DNA of 64,000 bases, from positions 620,001-684,000 of the forward strand of contig NZ_JAZHSB010000001.1 in the NCBI RefSeq assembly GCF_036924715.1, written 5' to 3'. The position numbers were made by a program, and so were the translations under genes. Positions 52,996 to 62,377 of the stretch are shown in pieces. The notes under the pieces are model-generated. The model saw nothing but the letters and a program-made list of their open reading frames with translations, was not told where the DNA came from and made no database searches. The DNA comes from Bradyrhizobium sp. AZCC 1721 (lineage in GTDB: Bacteria > Pseudomonadota > Alphaproteobacteria > Rhizobiales > Xanthobacteraceae). Position 1 is the stretch's first letter, and each line of letters starts with the position of its first letter.

Positions 52996-54612
52996 GTGCA
53001 AGAGACGGGTCTACGCAACGGTGCCTTCGGCGCCGACAAATTCGGCTTAAAAAATCTCAAGACGGTGCACTGGAATCTCGGCGCGCCGCAGCTTTATCAA
53101 TATTCACTCACGGCCGGCGAGGCCGTGTTGTCGGCCGACGGCGCGCTCTGCGCGGACACCGGTGAATTCACCGGCCGCAGTCCCAAGGACAAGTTCACGG
53201 TGCGTGATGCGACCACCGACAAGAACATGTGGTGGGCCGGTAACCAGTCAATCACCTCGGAGCAGTTTGCCGCGCTCTATGCCGACTTCCTCAAGCATGC
53301 CGAAGGCATGACGCTGTATGCGCAGGATCTTTACGGCGGCGCCGATCCGAGCTTCCAGATCAAGACGCGCGTGTTCACCGAACTTGCCTGGCACTCGCTG
53401 TTCATCCGAACGCTCTTGATCCGCCCCGAGGCTCAAGCGCTGAAGGATTTCGTGCCTGAACTCACCATCATCGACCTGCCGAGCTTCCGCGCCGACCCCA
53501 AACGTCACGGCGTGCGCTCGGAGAACGTCGTCGCCATCGACTTCGCCCGCAAGATCGTCCTGATCGGCGGGTCTTATTATGCCGGCGAGATGAAGAAGTC
53601 GGTCTTCACCACGCTGAACTATTATCTGCCCGCCAAGGGCGTGCTGCCGATGCACTGCTCGGCCAATGTCGGACCCAAGGGCGACACCGCGATCTTCTTC
53701 GGCCTGTCCGGTACTGGAAAGACCACGCTGTCGGCCGATCCCAACCGCACGCTGATCGGCGACGACGAGCATGGCTGGGGCAGCGACGGCGTCTTCAACT
53801 TCGAAGGCGGCTGCTACGCCAAGTGCATCAAGCTGTCGAAGGAAGCCGAGCCGCAGATCTTCGCCGCCAGCAGCCGCTTCGGCGCCGTGCTCGAGAACGT
53901 GGTGCTCGACGAGAGCACCCGCGTACCTGACTTCGACGACGGCTCGAAGACCGAAAACACCCGTTCGGCCTACCCGCTCGATTTTATCCCGAACGCTTCG
54001 CGCACCGGCCGCGCCGGCCAGCCGAAAAACGTCGTGATGCTGGCCGCCGATGCGTTCGGCGTATTGCCCCCGATTGCAAAACTCTCGCCGGCGCAGGCGA
54101 TGTATCATTTCCTGTCCGGCTATACCGCCAAGGTCGCCGGCACCGAGCGCGGTCTCGGCAATGAGCCGCAGCCGGAATTCTCCACCTGTTTCGGCTCGCC
54201 GTTCCTGCCGCTCGATCCGTCCGTCTACGGCAATATGCTGCGCGAACTGATCGCCAGGCACAACGTCGATTGCTGGCTGGTCAACACCGGCTGGACCGGC
54301 GGCAAATACGGCACCGGCAGTCGGATGCCGATCAAGGTGACGCGCGCGCTGCTGACCGCAGCGCTGGACGGTTCGTTGCGCAACGTCGAATTCCGGACCG
54401 ACAAGTATTTCGGTTTTGCGGTGCCGACCGCGCTGCCGGGCGTGCCCAGCGAGATACTCAATCCGGTCAACACCTGGAAGGACAAGGCCGAGTTCGACAA
54501 GACCGCGCGCGCGCTGGTCGGCATGTTCCAGAAGAACTTTGCCAAGTTCGAAGCCCAGGTCGACGCCGAAGTTCGCGCCGCCGCGCCGGATTTGAAGCTC
54601 GCGGCGGAGTAA
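52996..54612 (+). CDS. pckA: Phosphoenolpyruvate carboxykinase (ATP)
   Basis: The start is GTG 52996 with AGGAGG at 52981-52986. The 538-residue protein has the ATP-type PckA motifs: [11 protein letters not shown], the kinase-1a loop [11 protein letters not shown], kinase-2-like [22 protein letters not shown], and RYGTGSRM-like [17 protein letters not shown]. It makes phosphoenolpyruvate from oxaloacetate for gluconeogenesis, a key step for growth on dicarboxylates. Its position beside chvI is conserved in many Rhizobiales, and ChvI is known to affect pckA in some. A strong terminator follows. Confidence 0.97.
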   Translation: MQETGLRNGAFGADKFGLKNLKTVHWNLGAPQLYQYSLTAGEAVLSADGALCADTGEFTGRSPKDKFTVRDATTDKNMWWAGNQSITSEQFAALYADFLKHAEGMTLYAQDLYGGADPSFQIKTRVFTELAWHSLFIRTLLIRPEAQALKDFVPELTIIDLPSFRADPKRHGVRSENVVAIDFARKIVLIGGSYYAGEMKKSVFTTLNYYLPAKGVLPMHCSANVGPKGDTAIFFGLSGTGKTTLSADPNRTLIGDDEHGWGSDGVFNFEGGCYAKCIKLSKEAEPQIFAASSRFGAVLENVVLDESTRVPDFDDGSKTENTRSAYPLDFIPNASRTGRAGQPKNVVMLAADAFGVLPPIAKLSPAQAMYHFLSGYTAKVAGTERGLGNEPQPEFSTCFGSPFLPLDPSVYGNMLRELIARHNVDCWLVNTGWTGGKYGTGSRMPIKVTRALLTAALDGSLRNVEFRTDKYFGFAVPTALPGVPSEILNPVNTWKDKAEFDKTARALVGMFQKNFAKFEAQVDAEVRAAAPDLKLAAE

Positions 54613-54637
54613 CGGCTCAAACGCAGGCAACTGCACT

Positions 54638-54666
54638 AAAGGGCGGCTTCATGGGCCGCCCTTTTT
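54638..54666 (+). terminator. pckA terminator overlapping the arginase 3' end
   Basis: AAAGGGCGGC (54638-54647) pairs perfectly with GCCGCCCTTT (54655-54664), with a 7-base loop and TTTTT at the end of the stem on the plus strand. The arginase stop codon (54649-54651) lies in the loop and its last codons form the right arm. On the minus strand the hairpin is followed only by TTTAG, so it may work in both directions but better for pckA. Confidence 0.85.
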
Positions 54667-55650
54667 GCTTTTCCGACGAATTTGGCTGTTGTCGGGAAAG
54701 ACCGCGTTGCTGGGCGTGCGACGATCGGTGATCTGCAGGCCGAACAGGCTGCTGATCAATTCGACCGCGACGCGCGCGGTGCGGCCGCGTTCGTCCAGGA
54801 ACGGGTTGAGCTCGACGACGTCCACTGATCGCACCAGACCGGAATCGTGCAGCAACTCCATGATGAGATGCGCTTCGCGATAGGTTGCGCCACCCGGTAC
54901 CGTGGTGCCGACGCCGGGGGCGACCGCGGGATCGAGAAAATCGACGTCGAAGCTTAAATGCAGCACCCCGTTGCCTGCCCTGACGCGCTCGATCACGCGC
55001 CGGATCAGGACGGCGACGCCGAACTCGTCGATGGCGCGCATGTCGGCGATCGCGACGCGGCGGTCGAACACCAGCTTTTTCTCCAGCGGATCGATCGAGC
55101 GGATGCCGAACAGATCGAGCCGCTCGGGACCGATCGAGGCGCGGGGCACGTCGCCGAGCAGGCCCTCGAGGCCGTCCTCGCCGCAGAGAAAGGCCGCCGA
55201 CATGCCGTGCATGTTGCCGGTCTCGGTCGTCTGCGGCGTGTTGTAATCGGCATGTGCATCGAGCCACAGCACGAACAACGGCCGGCCCTGTTCCTGCCAG
55301 TGTCGCGCGACGCCGTTCACCGATCCCATCGAGAGCGAGTGATCGCCGCCCATGAAGATCGGAACGGCGCCGGATCGCGCGAGCAAATACGAACGCTCGC
55401 TGAGCGCTCGGATCCAGGTTTTGATCACGTCGTAATATTTGGTATTCGCCGGCGGCGGCCCCTCGGCGGGAGCAATGGCCGGCGTCAGCATATCGCCATG
55501 GTCTTCGACGACAAAACCGAGTTGATCGAGGATGCGGCCGATGCCTGCGGTGCGCAGTGCCGCAGGTCCCATCAGCGTGCCGGCCTGCGAGGCGCCGATC
55601 TCGAGGGGGACACCGAGCAAGGCGATGCGGGGAGCGTTGGCGTCGGACAT
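54649..55650 (-). CDS. rocF: Arginase
   Basis: The start is ATG 55650 (MSDANAPRIALLGVPLEIGASQ). The 333-residue protein has the manganese-binding motifs of the ureohydrolase family: MGGDHSLSMGS, LWLDAHADYNTP and LSFDVDFLDPAVAPGVG. The NTPQTTETGNMHGM segment and VPGGATYREAHLIME favour arginase over agmatinase. It converts arginine to ornithine and urea. The C-terminal tail is basic (SQIRRKSKKGGP) and coincides with the pckA terminator stem. No urea or ornithine genes are adjacent. Confidence 0.92.
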   Translation of the reverse strand: MSDANAPRIALLGVPLEIGASQAGTLMGPAALRTAGIGRILDQLGFVVEDHGDMLTPAIAPAEGPPPANTKYYDVIKTWIRALSERSYLLARSGAVPIFMGGDHSLSMGSVNGVARHWQEQGRPLFVLWLDAHADYNTPQTTETGNMHGMSAAFLCGEDGLEGLLGDVPRASIGPERLDLFGIRSIDPLEKKLVFDRRVAIADMRAIDEFGVAVLIRRVIERVRAGNGVLHLSFDVDFLDPAVAPGVGTTVPGGATYREAHLIMELLHDSGLVRSVDVVELNPFLDERGRTARVAVELISSLFGLQITDRRTPSNAVFPDNSQIRRKSKKGGP

Positions 55651-55670
55651 GCAGGCAGCCTCGATCAAAC

Positions 55671-55760
55671 TGTAGCGTGGGCAAAGCGAAGCGTGCCCAC
55701 CATTCAATGCAATGATTGAATCGATGGTGGGCACGGCGCAAGTGCGCCTTTGCCCCTACA
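55671..55760. repeat. Palindromic intergenic repeat with GTGGGCA/TGCCCAC arms
   Basis: TGTAGCGTGGGCAAAGCGAA and GCGTGCCCACCAT at the left are mirrored by ATGGTGGGCACGGCGC and GCGCCTTTGCCCCTACA at the right. The central ATTCAATGCAATGATTGAAT is itself nearly palindromic. I recognise this as a recurrent bradyrhizobial intergenic element. It fills the space between the thioesterase and arginase genes. Confidence 0.75.
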
Positions 55761-55786
55761 AGAGAGGTAAGGGCCCAATGTTCCGC

Positions 55787-56605
55787 TTAGGCCTTGAAAT
55801 ACGCGATTTGCGTCGTAGTCGCGAGCAGGCGGCCGGAGGGTGACCACAGCTCGCCGTTCTGATCGCCGTAACTCCGGTGGAAGATCTTGGCGTCGGCCAC
55901 CGCCAATATGTGCGTGATGTCCTCGGCCGCGAGATCGTCCGACGCGGTATGGAAATACGTCGTCAGCGATACCGTGCCGAACGGGACCAGTTCCCGCCGC
56001 GCCAGAAATACTCGTCCGAAGAACGCATCCGACATCGACATCAGCGACAGCATGTCGATCTTCCGCGGCGTGCTGTCGCCGATCCACTGTTTAGAGAACG
56101 CATCGAGCGGTGCCGTGGCAGGCGATCCGTACAAACTCGGCTCACCCTCGACGAAGCGGAAATCATACTGGTGCGTCCAGGTCATCGGCGTGTTCGGAAA
56201 CGAACGCGCCTGCTCGAACGGCGTGGCGCCCGGAAATCTTGCCTGCTGGTGCGACCAGGACGGACGGCGCTCGGCGAACACGGCGGTTGCCAGCGTCGCA
56301 ACATCGCCGCCGCCTTGCGTCATCTCCACGCACCAATGCTGGCTCGAACGGTTGGCCTTGACCAGGCGCACGTCGAGATCGAAGCCGCCTTCGGCGACCG
56401 GCGCGCAGAAATTCACCGTGACCGACAACGGATCGCCTACGCGCTGCGGATGCTCCATCAGCGCGCGCAGGATGGTGGCGGCTGTGCAGCCGCCGAACGG
56501 GCCGACAAAGGCCCAGTAGTCCGGGCTGGTCTTGCCCTGCCAGCAACTGTCACCGGCGGTGACTCGCGTCGCATCATCGAAGAGGTGTGGGGCTTTGGTC
56601 AGCAT
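55787..56605 (-). CDS. Acyl-CoA thioesterase family protein (double hotdog)
   Basis: The 272-residue protein fits the TesB/4HBT_3-like thioesterase group with two hotdog halves. The first has YWAFVGPFGGCTAATILRALMEHPQRVGDPLSVTVNFCAPVAEG. The second has MLSLMSMSDAFFGRVFLARRELVPFGTVSLTTYFHTASDDL and ends with GRLLATTTQIAYFK. Members cleave acyl-CoA thioesters; chain length is not predictable. It stands between two repeat elements and upstream of arginase on the same strand, without an evident functional link. Confidence 0.82.
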   Translation of the reverse strand: MLTKAPHLFDDATRVTAGDSCWQGKTSPDYWAFVGPFGGCTAATILRALMEHPQRVGDPLSVTVNFCAPVAEGGFDLDVRLVKANRSSQHWCVEMTQGGGDVATLATAVFAERRPSWSHQQARFPGATPFEQARSFPNTPMTWTHQYDFRFVEGEPSLYGSPATAPLDAFSKQWIGDSTPRKIDMLSLMSMSDAFFGRVFLARRELVPFGTVSLTTYFHTASDDLAAEDITHILAVADAKIFHRSYGDQNGELWSPSGRLLATTTQIAYFKA

Positions 56606-56647
56606 GGATACTTTCGATTTTCAAAGGCGACAGCCTTGCCGCAAGTG

Positions 56648-56733
56648 CCGTCATTGCGAGCGGAGCGAAGCAATCCATCGCGCCGCAAGCGGAGGAATGG
56701 ATTGCTTCGTCGCTTGCGCTCCTCGCAATGACG
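56648..56733. repeat. CGTCATTGCGAGCG-type palindromic repeat, copy 2
   Basis: It runs from CCGTCATTGCGAGCGGAGCG to the complement GCGCTCCTCGCAATGACG, with GAAGCAATCCAT and ATGGATTGCTTC as inner arms. It is the shorter, more symmetric copy of the element at 39671-39784. Confidence 0.85.
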
Positions 56734-56802
56734 TGGACGTAGTATCGCGACTATCCGGCCGAATTCAATGACGTCTGAGGTAATGATTCCGTGCCCCGGG
56801 AT

Positions 56803-59349
56803 TTACCGCGTCGCCCCGCGCTGCGCGCTTGTTTCCGGCACGGCCGACGTCGCGCGCACCGGCACGTTCCAGATATCCTCGGCATATTCGCGGATGGTGC
56901 GGTCGGAGGAGAACCACGGCATCCGCGCCACGTTGAGGATCGAGGCGCGGGTCCAGGCCGGTACCACCTGCCAGCGCGCGTCGATGCCGCGCTGCGCCGT
57001 GTAGTAGGAATCGAAATCGGCCGAGACCATGTAGTGGTCGAGATAGCGCAGCGCGTGGCCGATCGAGGCGAAACGGGCGCGATCGTCAGGCGAGAACGCG
57101 CCGCTCTCGATTGCCGTAATGGCCCGCGCCAGCCGCGGCGAGCGGCTGATCACATCGGTCGCATCCAGGCCCTGCTTGCGCCGGATCATGACGTCGCCGG
57201 CCTCCATGCCGAAGATTGCGATATTCTCCGCGCCGACATGGTCGCGGATTTCGATATTGGCGCCGTCGAGCGTGCCGATCGTCAGTGCGCCGTTCAGCGC
57301 CAGCTTCATGTTACCGGTACCGGAGGCTTCCATGCCGGCGGTCGAAATCTGTTCGGATAGATCGGCGGCCGGAATGATCACTTCGGCGAGGCTGACATTG
57401 TAGTCGGCCAGAAAGACGACCTTCAGCCTTCCTGCGACGTCAGGGTCGTTGTTGACGACTTCGGCGACATCGTTGATCAGCTTGATGATCAGCTTGGCGT
57501 AGCGATAGCTCGCCGCCGCCTTGCCGGCGAAGATTTTTACGCGCGGCACCCAGTCGCGCTGCGGCTCGTCCTTGATCGCCTGGTACAGCGCAATGGTCTC
57601 GACGACATTGAGCAATTGCCGCTTGTATTCGTGAATGCGCTTGATCTGGATGTCGAACAATGCCGACGGATCGATCTTGACGCCAAGGCGCTCGTTGATG
57701 AGCCGCGCCAGCGCCACCTTGTTGTGATGCTTGACCTCGCGAAAGCGCTGCTGGAACGCATTGTCGCTGGCGTGGGCCTCGAGGCGCTCGAACAGCGAGA
57801 AGTCGTCGAGCACGGCCTCGCCGCAGACCTCGCGCATAAGCCCGGTGAGCTTTGGATTGGCCAGCATCAGCCAGCGGCGGAAGGTGATGCCGTTGGTCTT
57901 GTTGGTGATGCGGCCTGGATAGAGATGATTGAGATCGTGGAACACGGTCTCCTTCATCAGGTCCGAGTGCATTGCCGACACGCCGTTGATGCGGTGCGAG
58001 CCTACGAAGGCGAGCTGCCCCATCCGCACCCGACGTCCGGACTTCTCGTCGATCAGCGACACCGACGCGCGATACTCGATGTCGCCGGGGCAGCGCTGAT
58101 CGGCCAGTGCCAGATGCGCGGCGTTGATGCGGTAGATGATTTCGAGATGCCGCGGCAGCAGCCGCTCGAACAGTTCGACCGGCCAGGTCTCCAGCGCTTC
58201 CGGCAGCAGCGTGTGATTGGTGTAGGAAAATGTGGCCACCGTGATCTTCCACGCCTCGTCCCAGCGGAAATTGTGCAGATCGACCAGGATGCGCATCAGC
58301 TCGGTGACGGCAAGGCTCGGATGGGTGTCGTTGAGCTGCACCGCGACCTTCATTGCCAAATTGCGCAACTGCCCGTCCGAGGCGAGATGCCGCTTGACCA
58401 GGTCCTGCAGCGAGGCCGAGACGAAGAAATATTCCTGCCGTAGCCGCAGTTCGCGTCCCGCGGGGCTCTCGTCGTTCGGGTAGAGGAATTTGCAGATCGA
58501 TTCCGCGCGCGCTTCCTCGGCGACGGCGCCGAGGTAGTCGCCGGTGTTGAAGACGTCGAGCCGCAAGGGATCGGGCGAGCGCGCCGACCATAGCCGCAGC
58601 GCGTTGACGTGCTGGCCGCGCCAGCCCACGATCGGCGTGTCATAGGCGACGGCCTGCACGGTTTCCGCCGGCCGCCACGTCGCGCGGTCGCGCCCGTGGT
58701 CGTCGACGTGTTCGACAAAGCCGCCGAAATGAACGTGATAGACCACCTCCGCCCGCAGGAATTCCCAGGGGTTGCCGAAGCTCAGCCATTCGTCCGGATA
58801 TTCCTGCTGCCAGCCCTGCGAAATGATCTGGCGGAACAGGCCGAAATCGTAGCGGATGCCGTAGCCGATAGCGGGAACGGCCAGCGTCGCCATGCTTTCC
58901 ATGAAGCATGCCGCCAGCCGTCCGAGACCGCCATTGCCGAGCGCGGCATCCGGCTCGCATTTGCGCAAATCATCCAGGCCGACGCCGAGATCGCCGAGCG
59001 CCGCCTCGAACACCGGCAAGAGGCCCATATTGTTCAGCGCGTCGGTGAACAGCCGGCCGATCAGGAATTCGAGCGAGAGGTAGTAGACCCGTTTGCTGCC
59101 CGCATCGTAGCTCTCCTTTTCGGCCGTCAGCCAGCGGTGCACGATGCGGTCGCGCAGCGCCAGCGCCGCGGCCTTGTACCAGTCGCGACGCGTCGCCATG
59201 CCGGCGTCCTTGCCGATCGCAAGGCGCAGCTTGGCGAGGATGGCGCCCTTGATCTCGGCGAGCGCGAGTTCGTCGACCGGCTGGCCAAGTGCCGGATAGT
59301 TCCCTGCGATTTGTTCCTGCAACACGTCGATCCCTGCATTGAGACTCAC
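56803..59349 (-). CDS. glgP: Glycogen/starch/alpha-glucan phosphorylase
   Basis: The protein has the full GT35 sequence: KRVYYLSLEFLIGR, ALGNGGLGRLAACFMESMATL, YGIRYDFGLF, AVQLNDTHPSLAVTELMR, TNGITFRRWL and the pyridoxal-phosphate Lys region EASGTGNMKLALNGALTIGTLDGANIE. It releases glucose-1-phosphate from glycogen. The start is uncertain. The frame is open to a TTG at 59556 (917 residues), but the first 65 residues look non-conserved. I use the GTG at 59349, giving 848 residues, close to the family norm. No other glycogen genes are in the window. Confidence 0.92.
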   Translation of the reverse strand: MSLNAGIDVLQEQIAGNYPALGQPVDELALAEIKGAILAKLRLAIGKDAGMATRRDWYKAAALALRDRIVHRWLTAEKESYDAGSKRVYYLSLEFLIGRLFTDALNNMGLLPVFEAALGDLGVGLDDLRKCEPDAALGNGGLGRLAACFMESMATLAVPAIGYGIRYDFGLFRQIISQGWQQEYPDEWLSFGNPWEFLRAEVVYHVHFGGFVEHVDDHGRDRATWRPAETVQAVAYDTPIVGWRGQHVNALRLWSARSPDPLRLDVFNTGDYLGAVAEEARAESICKFLYPNDESPAGRELRLRQEYFFVSASLQDLVKRHLASDGQLRNLAMKVAVQLNDTHPSLAVTELMRILVDLHNFRWDEAWKITVATFSYTNHTLLPEALETWPVELFERLLPRHLEIIYRINAAHLALADQRCPGDIEYRASVSLIDEKSGRRVRMGQLAFVGSHRINGVSAMHSDLMKETVFHDLNHLYPGRITNKTNGITFRRWLMLANPKLTGLMREVCGEAVLDDFSLFERLEAHASDNAFQQRFREVKHHNKVALARLINERLGVKIDPSALFDIQIKRIHEYKRQLLNVVETIALYQAIKDEPQRDWVPRVKIFAGKAAASYRYAKLIIKLINDVAEVVNNDPDVAGRLKVVFLADYNVSLAEVIIPAADLSEQISTAGMEASGTGNMKLALNGALTIGTLDGANIEIRDHVGAENIAIFGMEAGDVMIRRKQGLDATDVISRSPRLARAITAIESGAFSPDDRARFASIGHALRYLDHYMVSADFDSYYTAQRGIDARWQVVPAWTRASILNVARMPWFSSDRTIREYAEDIWNVPVRATSAVPETSAQRGATR

Positions 59350-59573
59350 AACATAGGCGTCTTGTCCGGTAATCGAAACGCCGGAGAACGCCGGAGTATG
59401 TTGTGCACTGCGCTGGTATGAATTTATGCAAGGACCGGGCCGATTTCGCGGCACCGGCGGCCGGCTTTTGGTGTTATAATCCAATACCAAAGTACAGGGA
59501 TCGCTGGGCTTGGTGGCTAGATGCCGATTGGGGTCCAAGGAATCGCGTGCCAGCAAAACGGGGAGGGCCTGTC

Positions 59574-59804
59574 ATGAGATTGACGATCGAAATCGCTGCC
59601 GCCGCGTTGTTGATGGTCTGCATCAGCGCCACCAGCGCCGCCTTTGCCGCCGGCAAGACCGGCAGAAGTGCCGACGGGCTGAGCTGCTCATTCAGCGTCG
59701 CAACGGGCGCTTCGCCTGTAGCGCGCTGTGCCGCGATCAAGCGGCAATGTGGCGGAAAATTCTACGCCAATTATTGCGGTGACAAGCTGTTGTCGGCGAT
59801 GTGA
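59574..59804 (+). CDS. Small secreted cysteine-containing hypothetical protein
   Basis: The start is ATG 59574 with GGGAGG just before; the upstream open frame is an artefact. The 76-residue precursor has a signal peptide (LLMVCISATSAAFA). The short mature part has four cysteines (GLSCSF, VARCAAIKRQC and NYCGDKL), which suggests two disulfides. It is divergent from glgP. Function is unknown. Confidence 0.65.
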   Translation: MRLTIEIAAAALLMVCISATSAAFAAGKTGRSADGLSCSFSVATGASPVARCAAIKRQCGGKFYANYCGDKLLSAM

Positions 59805-60058
59805 AGGATTGAGTTGCGGATGGTTCATGCCATCGCGCGATCCCAAGGTTCTCGCGTCGGCCGCTTCCAGCAACAGCGTCCGGATCTGGCTGGCTCGCGC
59901 CCCGTCCATGATTCTCGATTCCGCGGCAACCGGATAGGCGAAATTTCGGCACGAAGCTGGAACAAATTAAGAACACTTTAGCAAGTCTTTGATATATCAT
60001 TGTGATTCGGCGCTTCGCCGACACAACATATAGGCCCATCCGAGTTTGCGAGGACTAC

Positions 60059-60490
60059 ATGTCCACCATCGCTTTCGATCAGTTCGCTCTCACCCGCATC
60101 GCCGATTTCGCGCGCTCATTGTCGCGTCTGCATCAGGCCTCGCGTCGCCAGCTCGTCGACGACGACGCGATCGACCGCGAATTCAACGCGGTCTGCATGT
60201 CGGTGTGGGGCTACACCACGGACGATTTCAGCGACGAACTGTTTTCGATCGAGGATCACGCCTTTCTCGATTCGCTGGATGAGGCGCAGGCGCGGATTTT
60301 TGCAGCCCAAGCAGGCTACGATCTCGTCGACGACCAGGGCATGCTGACGGACTGGTGGGGCTATTGCTGGATGATTCTCGCCGAGATGCGCGGCCTGCTG
60401 ACGCCGGAAAACCGCGCCGCGGCGCGTGCGGCGATCGAAGAAAAATATCTGTCGGCGCCGAACGTGATCGGCGTCATCGTCGGGCGGTAG
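60059..60490 (+). CDS. Conserved hypothetical cytosolic protein
   Basis: The start is ATG 60059 with GAGG six to nine bases upstream; in-frame codons before it are not conserved-looking. The 143-residue protein is acidic, without signal peptide or membrane helix. It has Trp-rich segments (MSVWGYTTDDFSDELFSIEDHAFLDSLDE, MLTDWWGYCWMILAEMRGLLTPENRAA). I do not recognise the family. It is monocistronic. Confidence 0.6.
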   Translation: MSTIAFDQFALTRIADFARSLSRLHQASRRQLVDDDAIDREFNAVCMSVWGYTTDDFSDELFSIEDHAFLDSLDEAQARIFAAQAGYDLVDDQGMLTDWWGYCWMILAEMRGLLTPENRAAARAAIEEKYLSAPNVIGVIVGR

Positions 60491-60523
60491 TGCTGGCGTC
60501 AGCTATGTGAATGCTGCGAGGCC

Positions 60524-60575
60524 GGGCCCACGCTACTTTGCATGGGGTTGTTTTCGCAATTTTGAGTTTGGGCCC
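60524..60575. repeat. 51-bp repeated element, copy 2
   Basis: GGGCCCA at the left and TGGGCCC at the right form perfect inverted ends, with CTACTTTGCATGGGGTTG and TTTTCGC inside. It matches the copy at 43134-43184 and lies 21 bases past the stop of the minus-strand DUF2865 gene. Confidence 0.7.
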
Positions 60576-60595
60576 TGCGGTGTACTGCGGGTGCC

Positions 60596-61429
60596 CTATC
60601 GCGCTTCCGCCCGCTTCGCCGCTTTCGGCGCGGCCGTCTTCGGGATCGAGGCGGTCGGCAGTTCGTCGTCGCGCCGTGCTTCGGGCAGCGGCGCGGTGCC
60701 GGCGACCATCTCGGCGCTGACTGGCGCGACCTTCATTTCGCCGAGCCGGGCGCGGACATCCGCCGTGAGGCCGGGATAGGAGGCGACCGGCGTGAACTCC
60801 GCCGTGTGGTCGGCGCCCAGGCGCACGCCGGTATAGGCCACCAGGCCGTCGGTGGTGGCGACGACATCGCCGGAGCGCAGCGAGGTATCGAGCGTGAGAT
60901 CGACCGGCGCAAGCCCGGACGGGCTTCGGCCGTTGCAGGTGCAGTCGGCGCTCAGCGCCTTGCGATAGGCGTAGGCGTTCTCGCTGTCGGCATAGCGCTC
61001 GCCGTTACTGGCGGTCGCATGATCGATGTTGCTGCCGTAAAACACCTTGGTGACGCTGGCCGGGCAGAACGCCTGGCAGGTCTGCACCGGCGAGGCGGTG
61101 CCGCGCATGGTCAGCGGAAAATATTTGCCGTCGCAGCTTCGCACGCAAAACGCTGGTCCGGAGCCGGCCACGCGCGGGGCCGGGGCGGGCGCCGATGGCT
61201 GCTGATTGAGGCCGAACGGATCGGCGAAGAAATTGGCTTGCGGTGACGCTTGCCGCGTCTGCTGCTTCTGCGTGCCGAACAGGAAATCGAACAGGCCTTC
61301 GGCGGAAACGCTGCCGGGCGCGAGCAGGAGAGCGCCCGAAAGGATCGCTGCGGCAACAAACGTCGCGCGGCGCCGCACGCGCGAAAAAGCCAACTCTGTA
61401 CGCAACGCCAACTCCACCCAACGCAACAA
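60596..61429 (-). CDS. DUF2865 domain-containing secreted protein
   Basis: The maximal frame starts at a TTG (61429); another TTG eight codons on has a better GGAG spacing, so the exact start is open. After a membrane or signal segment (FVAAAILSGALLLAPGSVSA), residues about 90-180 hold the DUF2865 core. The core has a cysteine pattern: FCVRSCDGKYFPL, TCQAFCPASVTKVFYGS and ALSADCTCNG. The C-terminal third is low-complexity and Ala/Lys-rich. The family is confined to alphaproteobacteria and has no known function. Confidence 0.82.
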   Translation of the reverse strand: MLRWVELALRTELAFSRVRRRATFVAAAILSGALLLAPGSVSAEGLFDFLFGTQKQQTRQASPQANFFADPFGLNQQPSAPAPAPRVAGSGPAFCVRSCDGKYFPLTMRGTASPVQTCQAFCPASVTKVFYGSNIDHATASNGERYADSENAYAYRKALSADCTCNGRSPSGLAPVDLTLDTSLRSGDVVATTDGLVAYTGVRLGADHTAEFTPVASYPGLTADVRARLGEMKVAPVSAEMVAGTAPLPEARRDDELPTASIPKTAAPKAAKRAEAR

Positions 61430-61514
61430 ACGCGCTGAAGCGCGACGGCTTCAGTTCGGGTAACCTTAACGGCGGATGGTAAATGAGTGATGAGCGGGGA
61501 CGGGGAAGACCTAT

Positions 61515-62078
61515 TCACCCCTTCAAAAATTCACCCGCCTTGTACAGCGAACGAAACTCAAGCCCTGCCTCGGCAAAGGCTTCGGTCGCGCCTTCCTCGC
61601 GGTCTACCATCGTAAGCACGAGCACGACCTCGCCGCCGGCTTCGCGCACGGCCTCGACCGCCTTCAACGCCGAGCCGCCCGTGGTGGTGACGTCTTCCAC
61701 GATCACGATACGCTTGCCCTGCAGGGTCTCGCCCTTGGCCAGCCCCTCGACCGCGAGGCGGGCGCCATGTTCCTTCGGCTTCTTGCGCACGAAGAAGGCG
61801 GCGATCGGGTGGCCCTTGATCCAGGAGAGCTGCGCGATCGCGCCCGCCAGTGGGACCGCGCCCATCTCCAGCCCGCCGACGAAATCGAGATTGTCGTCCT
61901 TCAGCGCCTCATAGGTCAGTTCCGCCAACAGTGCCGCACCTTCGGGGTCGAGCATGGTCGGCTTGAGGTTGAAGTAGAAGTCGCTCTTGCGGCCCGAGGC
62001 CAACGTGATCTCGCCGCGGCCGAACGAGCGCTTGCGGATGATCTCGGCGAGGCGGGCGCGGGAGGCTGATTTGGACAA
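61515..62078 (-). CDS. pyrE: Orotate phosphoribosyltransferase
   Basis: The 187-residue protein begins at a TTG ([22 protein letters not shown]). The PRPP-binding motif is [22 protein letters not shown], and [17 protein letters not shown] and [17 protein letters not shown] complete the fold. A KKPKEHG loop matches the catalytic RKEAKDHG-type loop. It makes OMP in pyrimidine synthesis. A TTG start without a strong ribosome site suggests modest expression. Confidence 0.93.
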   Translation of the reverse strand: MSKSASRARLAEIIRKRSFGRGEITLASGRKSDFYFNLKPTMLDPEGAALLAELTYEALKDDNLDFVGGLEMGAVPLAGAIAQLSWIKGHPIAAFFVRKKPKEHGARLAVEGLAKGETLQGKRIVIVEDVTTTGGSALKAVEAVREAGGEVVLVLTMVDREEGATEAFAEAGLEFRSLYKAGEFLKG

Positions 62079-62280
62079 GACGGTTTCCCCGAAGGTTTCA
62101 GGCGGGGCGCAATCTATCGGCGCTGCTGGGCAGATTCTAGCGCCGATCCGACGCCGTCAACAGGGCACAATGTCGTCTCGGCCATCGGGTCGGCGCACCG
62201 CGCAGCCCGATGACAGGCTCCAGCGGATGACCCCGTATTCCGCAGCGGCGGTTGTAACGCCCTGAAGTTCCGGGGTACTG

Positions 62281-62371
62281 GATACCCCGCTTGTCGCCTT
62301 CGCTAAAGCTCCGGCGGACCCATTATCGCAAACCCCGGCGGAGCCTTGGCGGAGACGGGTCGCGGGGATGA
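62281..62371. repeat. Intergenic palindromic repeat with CCCCGC/GCGGGG ends
   Basis: GATACCCCGC at the left and GCGGGGATGAC at the right bracket a segment with two near-repeats of CCGGCGGA. This resembles the frequent bradyrhizobial TGGAT-CCCCGC...GCGGGG-ATGAC element, but is less regular. It directly precedes the glutathione transferase start, where it could form a leader hairpin. Confidence 0.45.
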
Positions 62372-62377
62372 CAAAAA

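Noticed and set aside
53248..54636. 462-codon minus-strand frame opposite pckA
   Set aside because: pckA is unmistakable on the plus strand; the opposite frame has no motif.
60507..60779. Plus-strand frame with the peptide YFAWGCFRN after the hypothetical gene at 60059
   Set aside because: The peptide comes from copy 2 of the repeat, and the rest is antisense to the DUF2865 gene.
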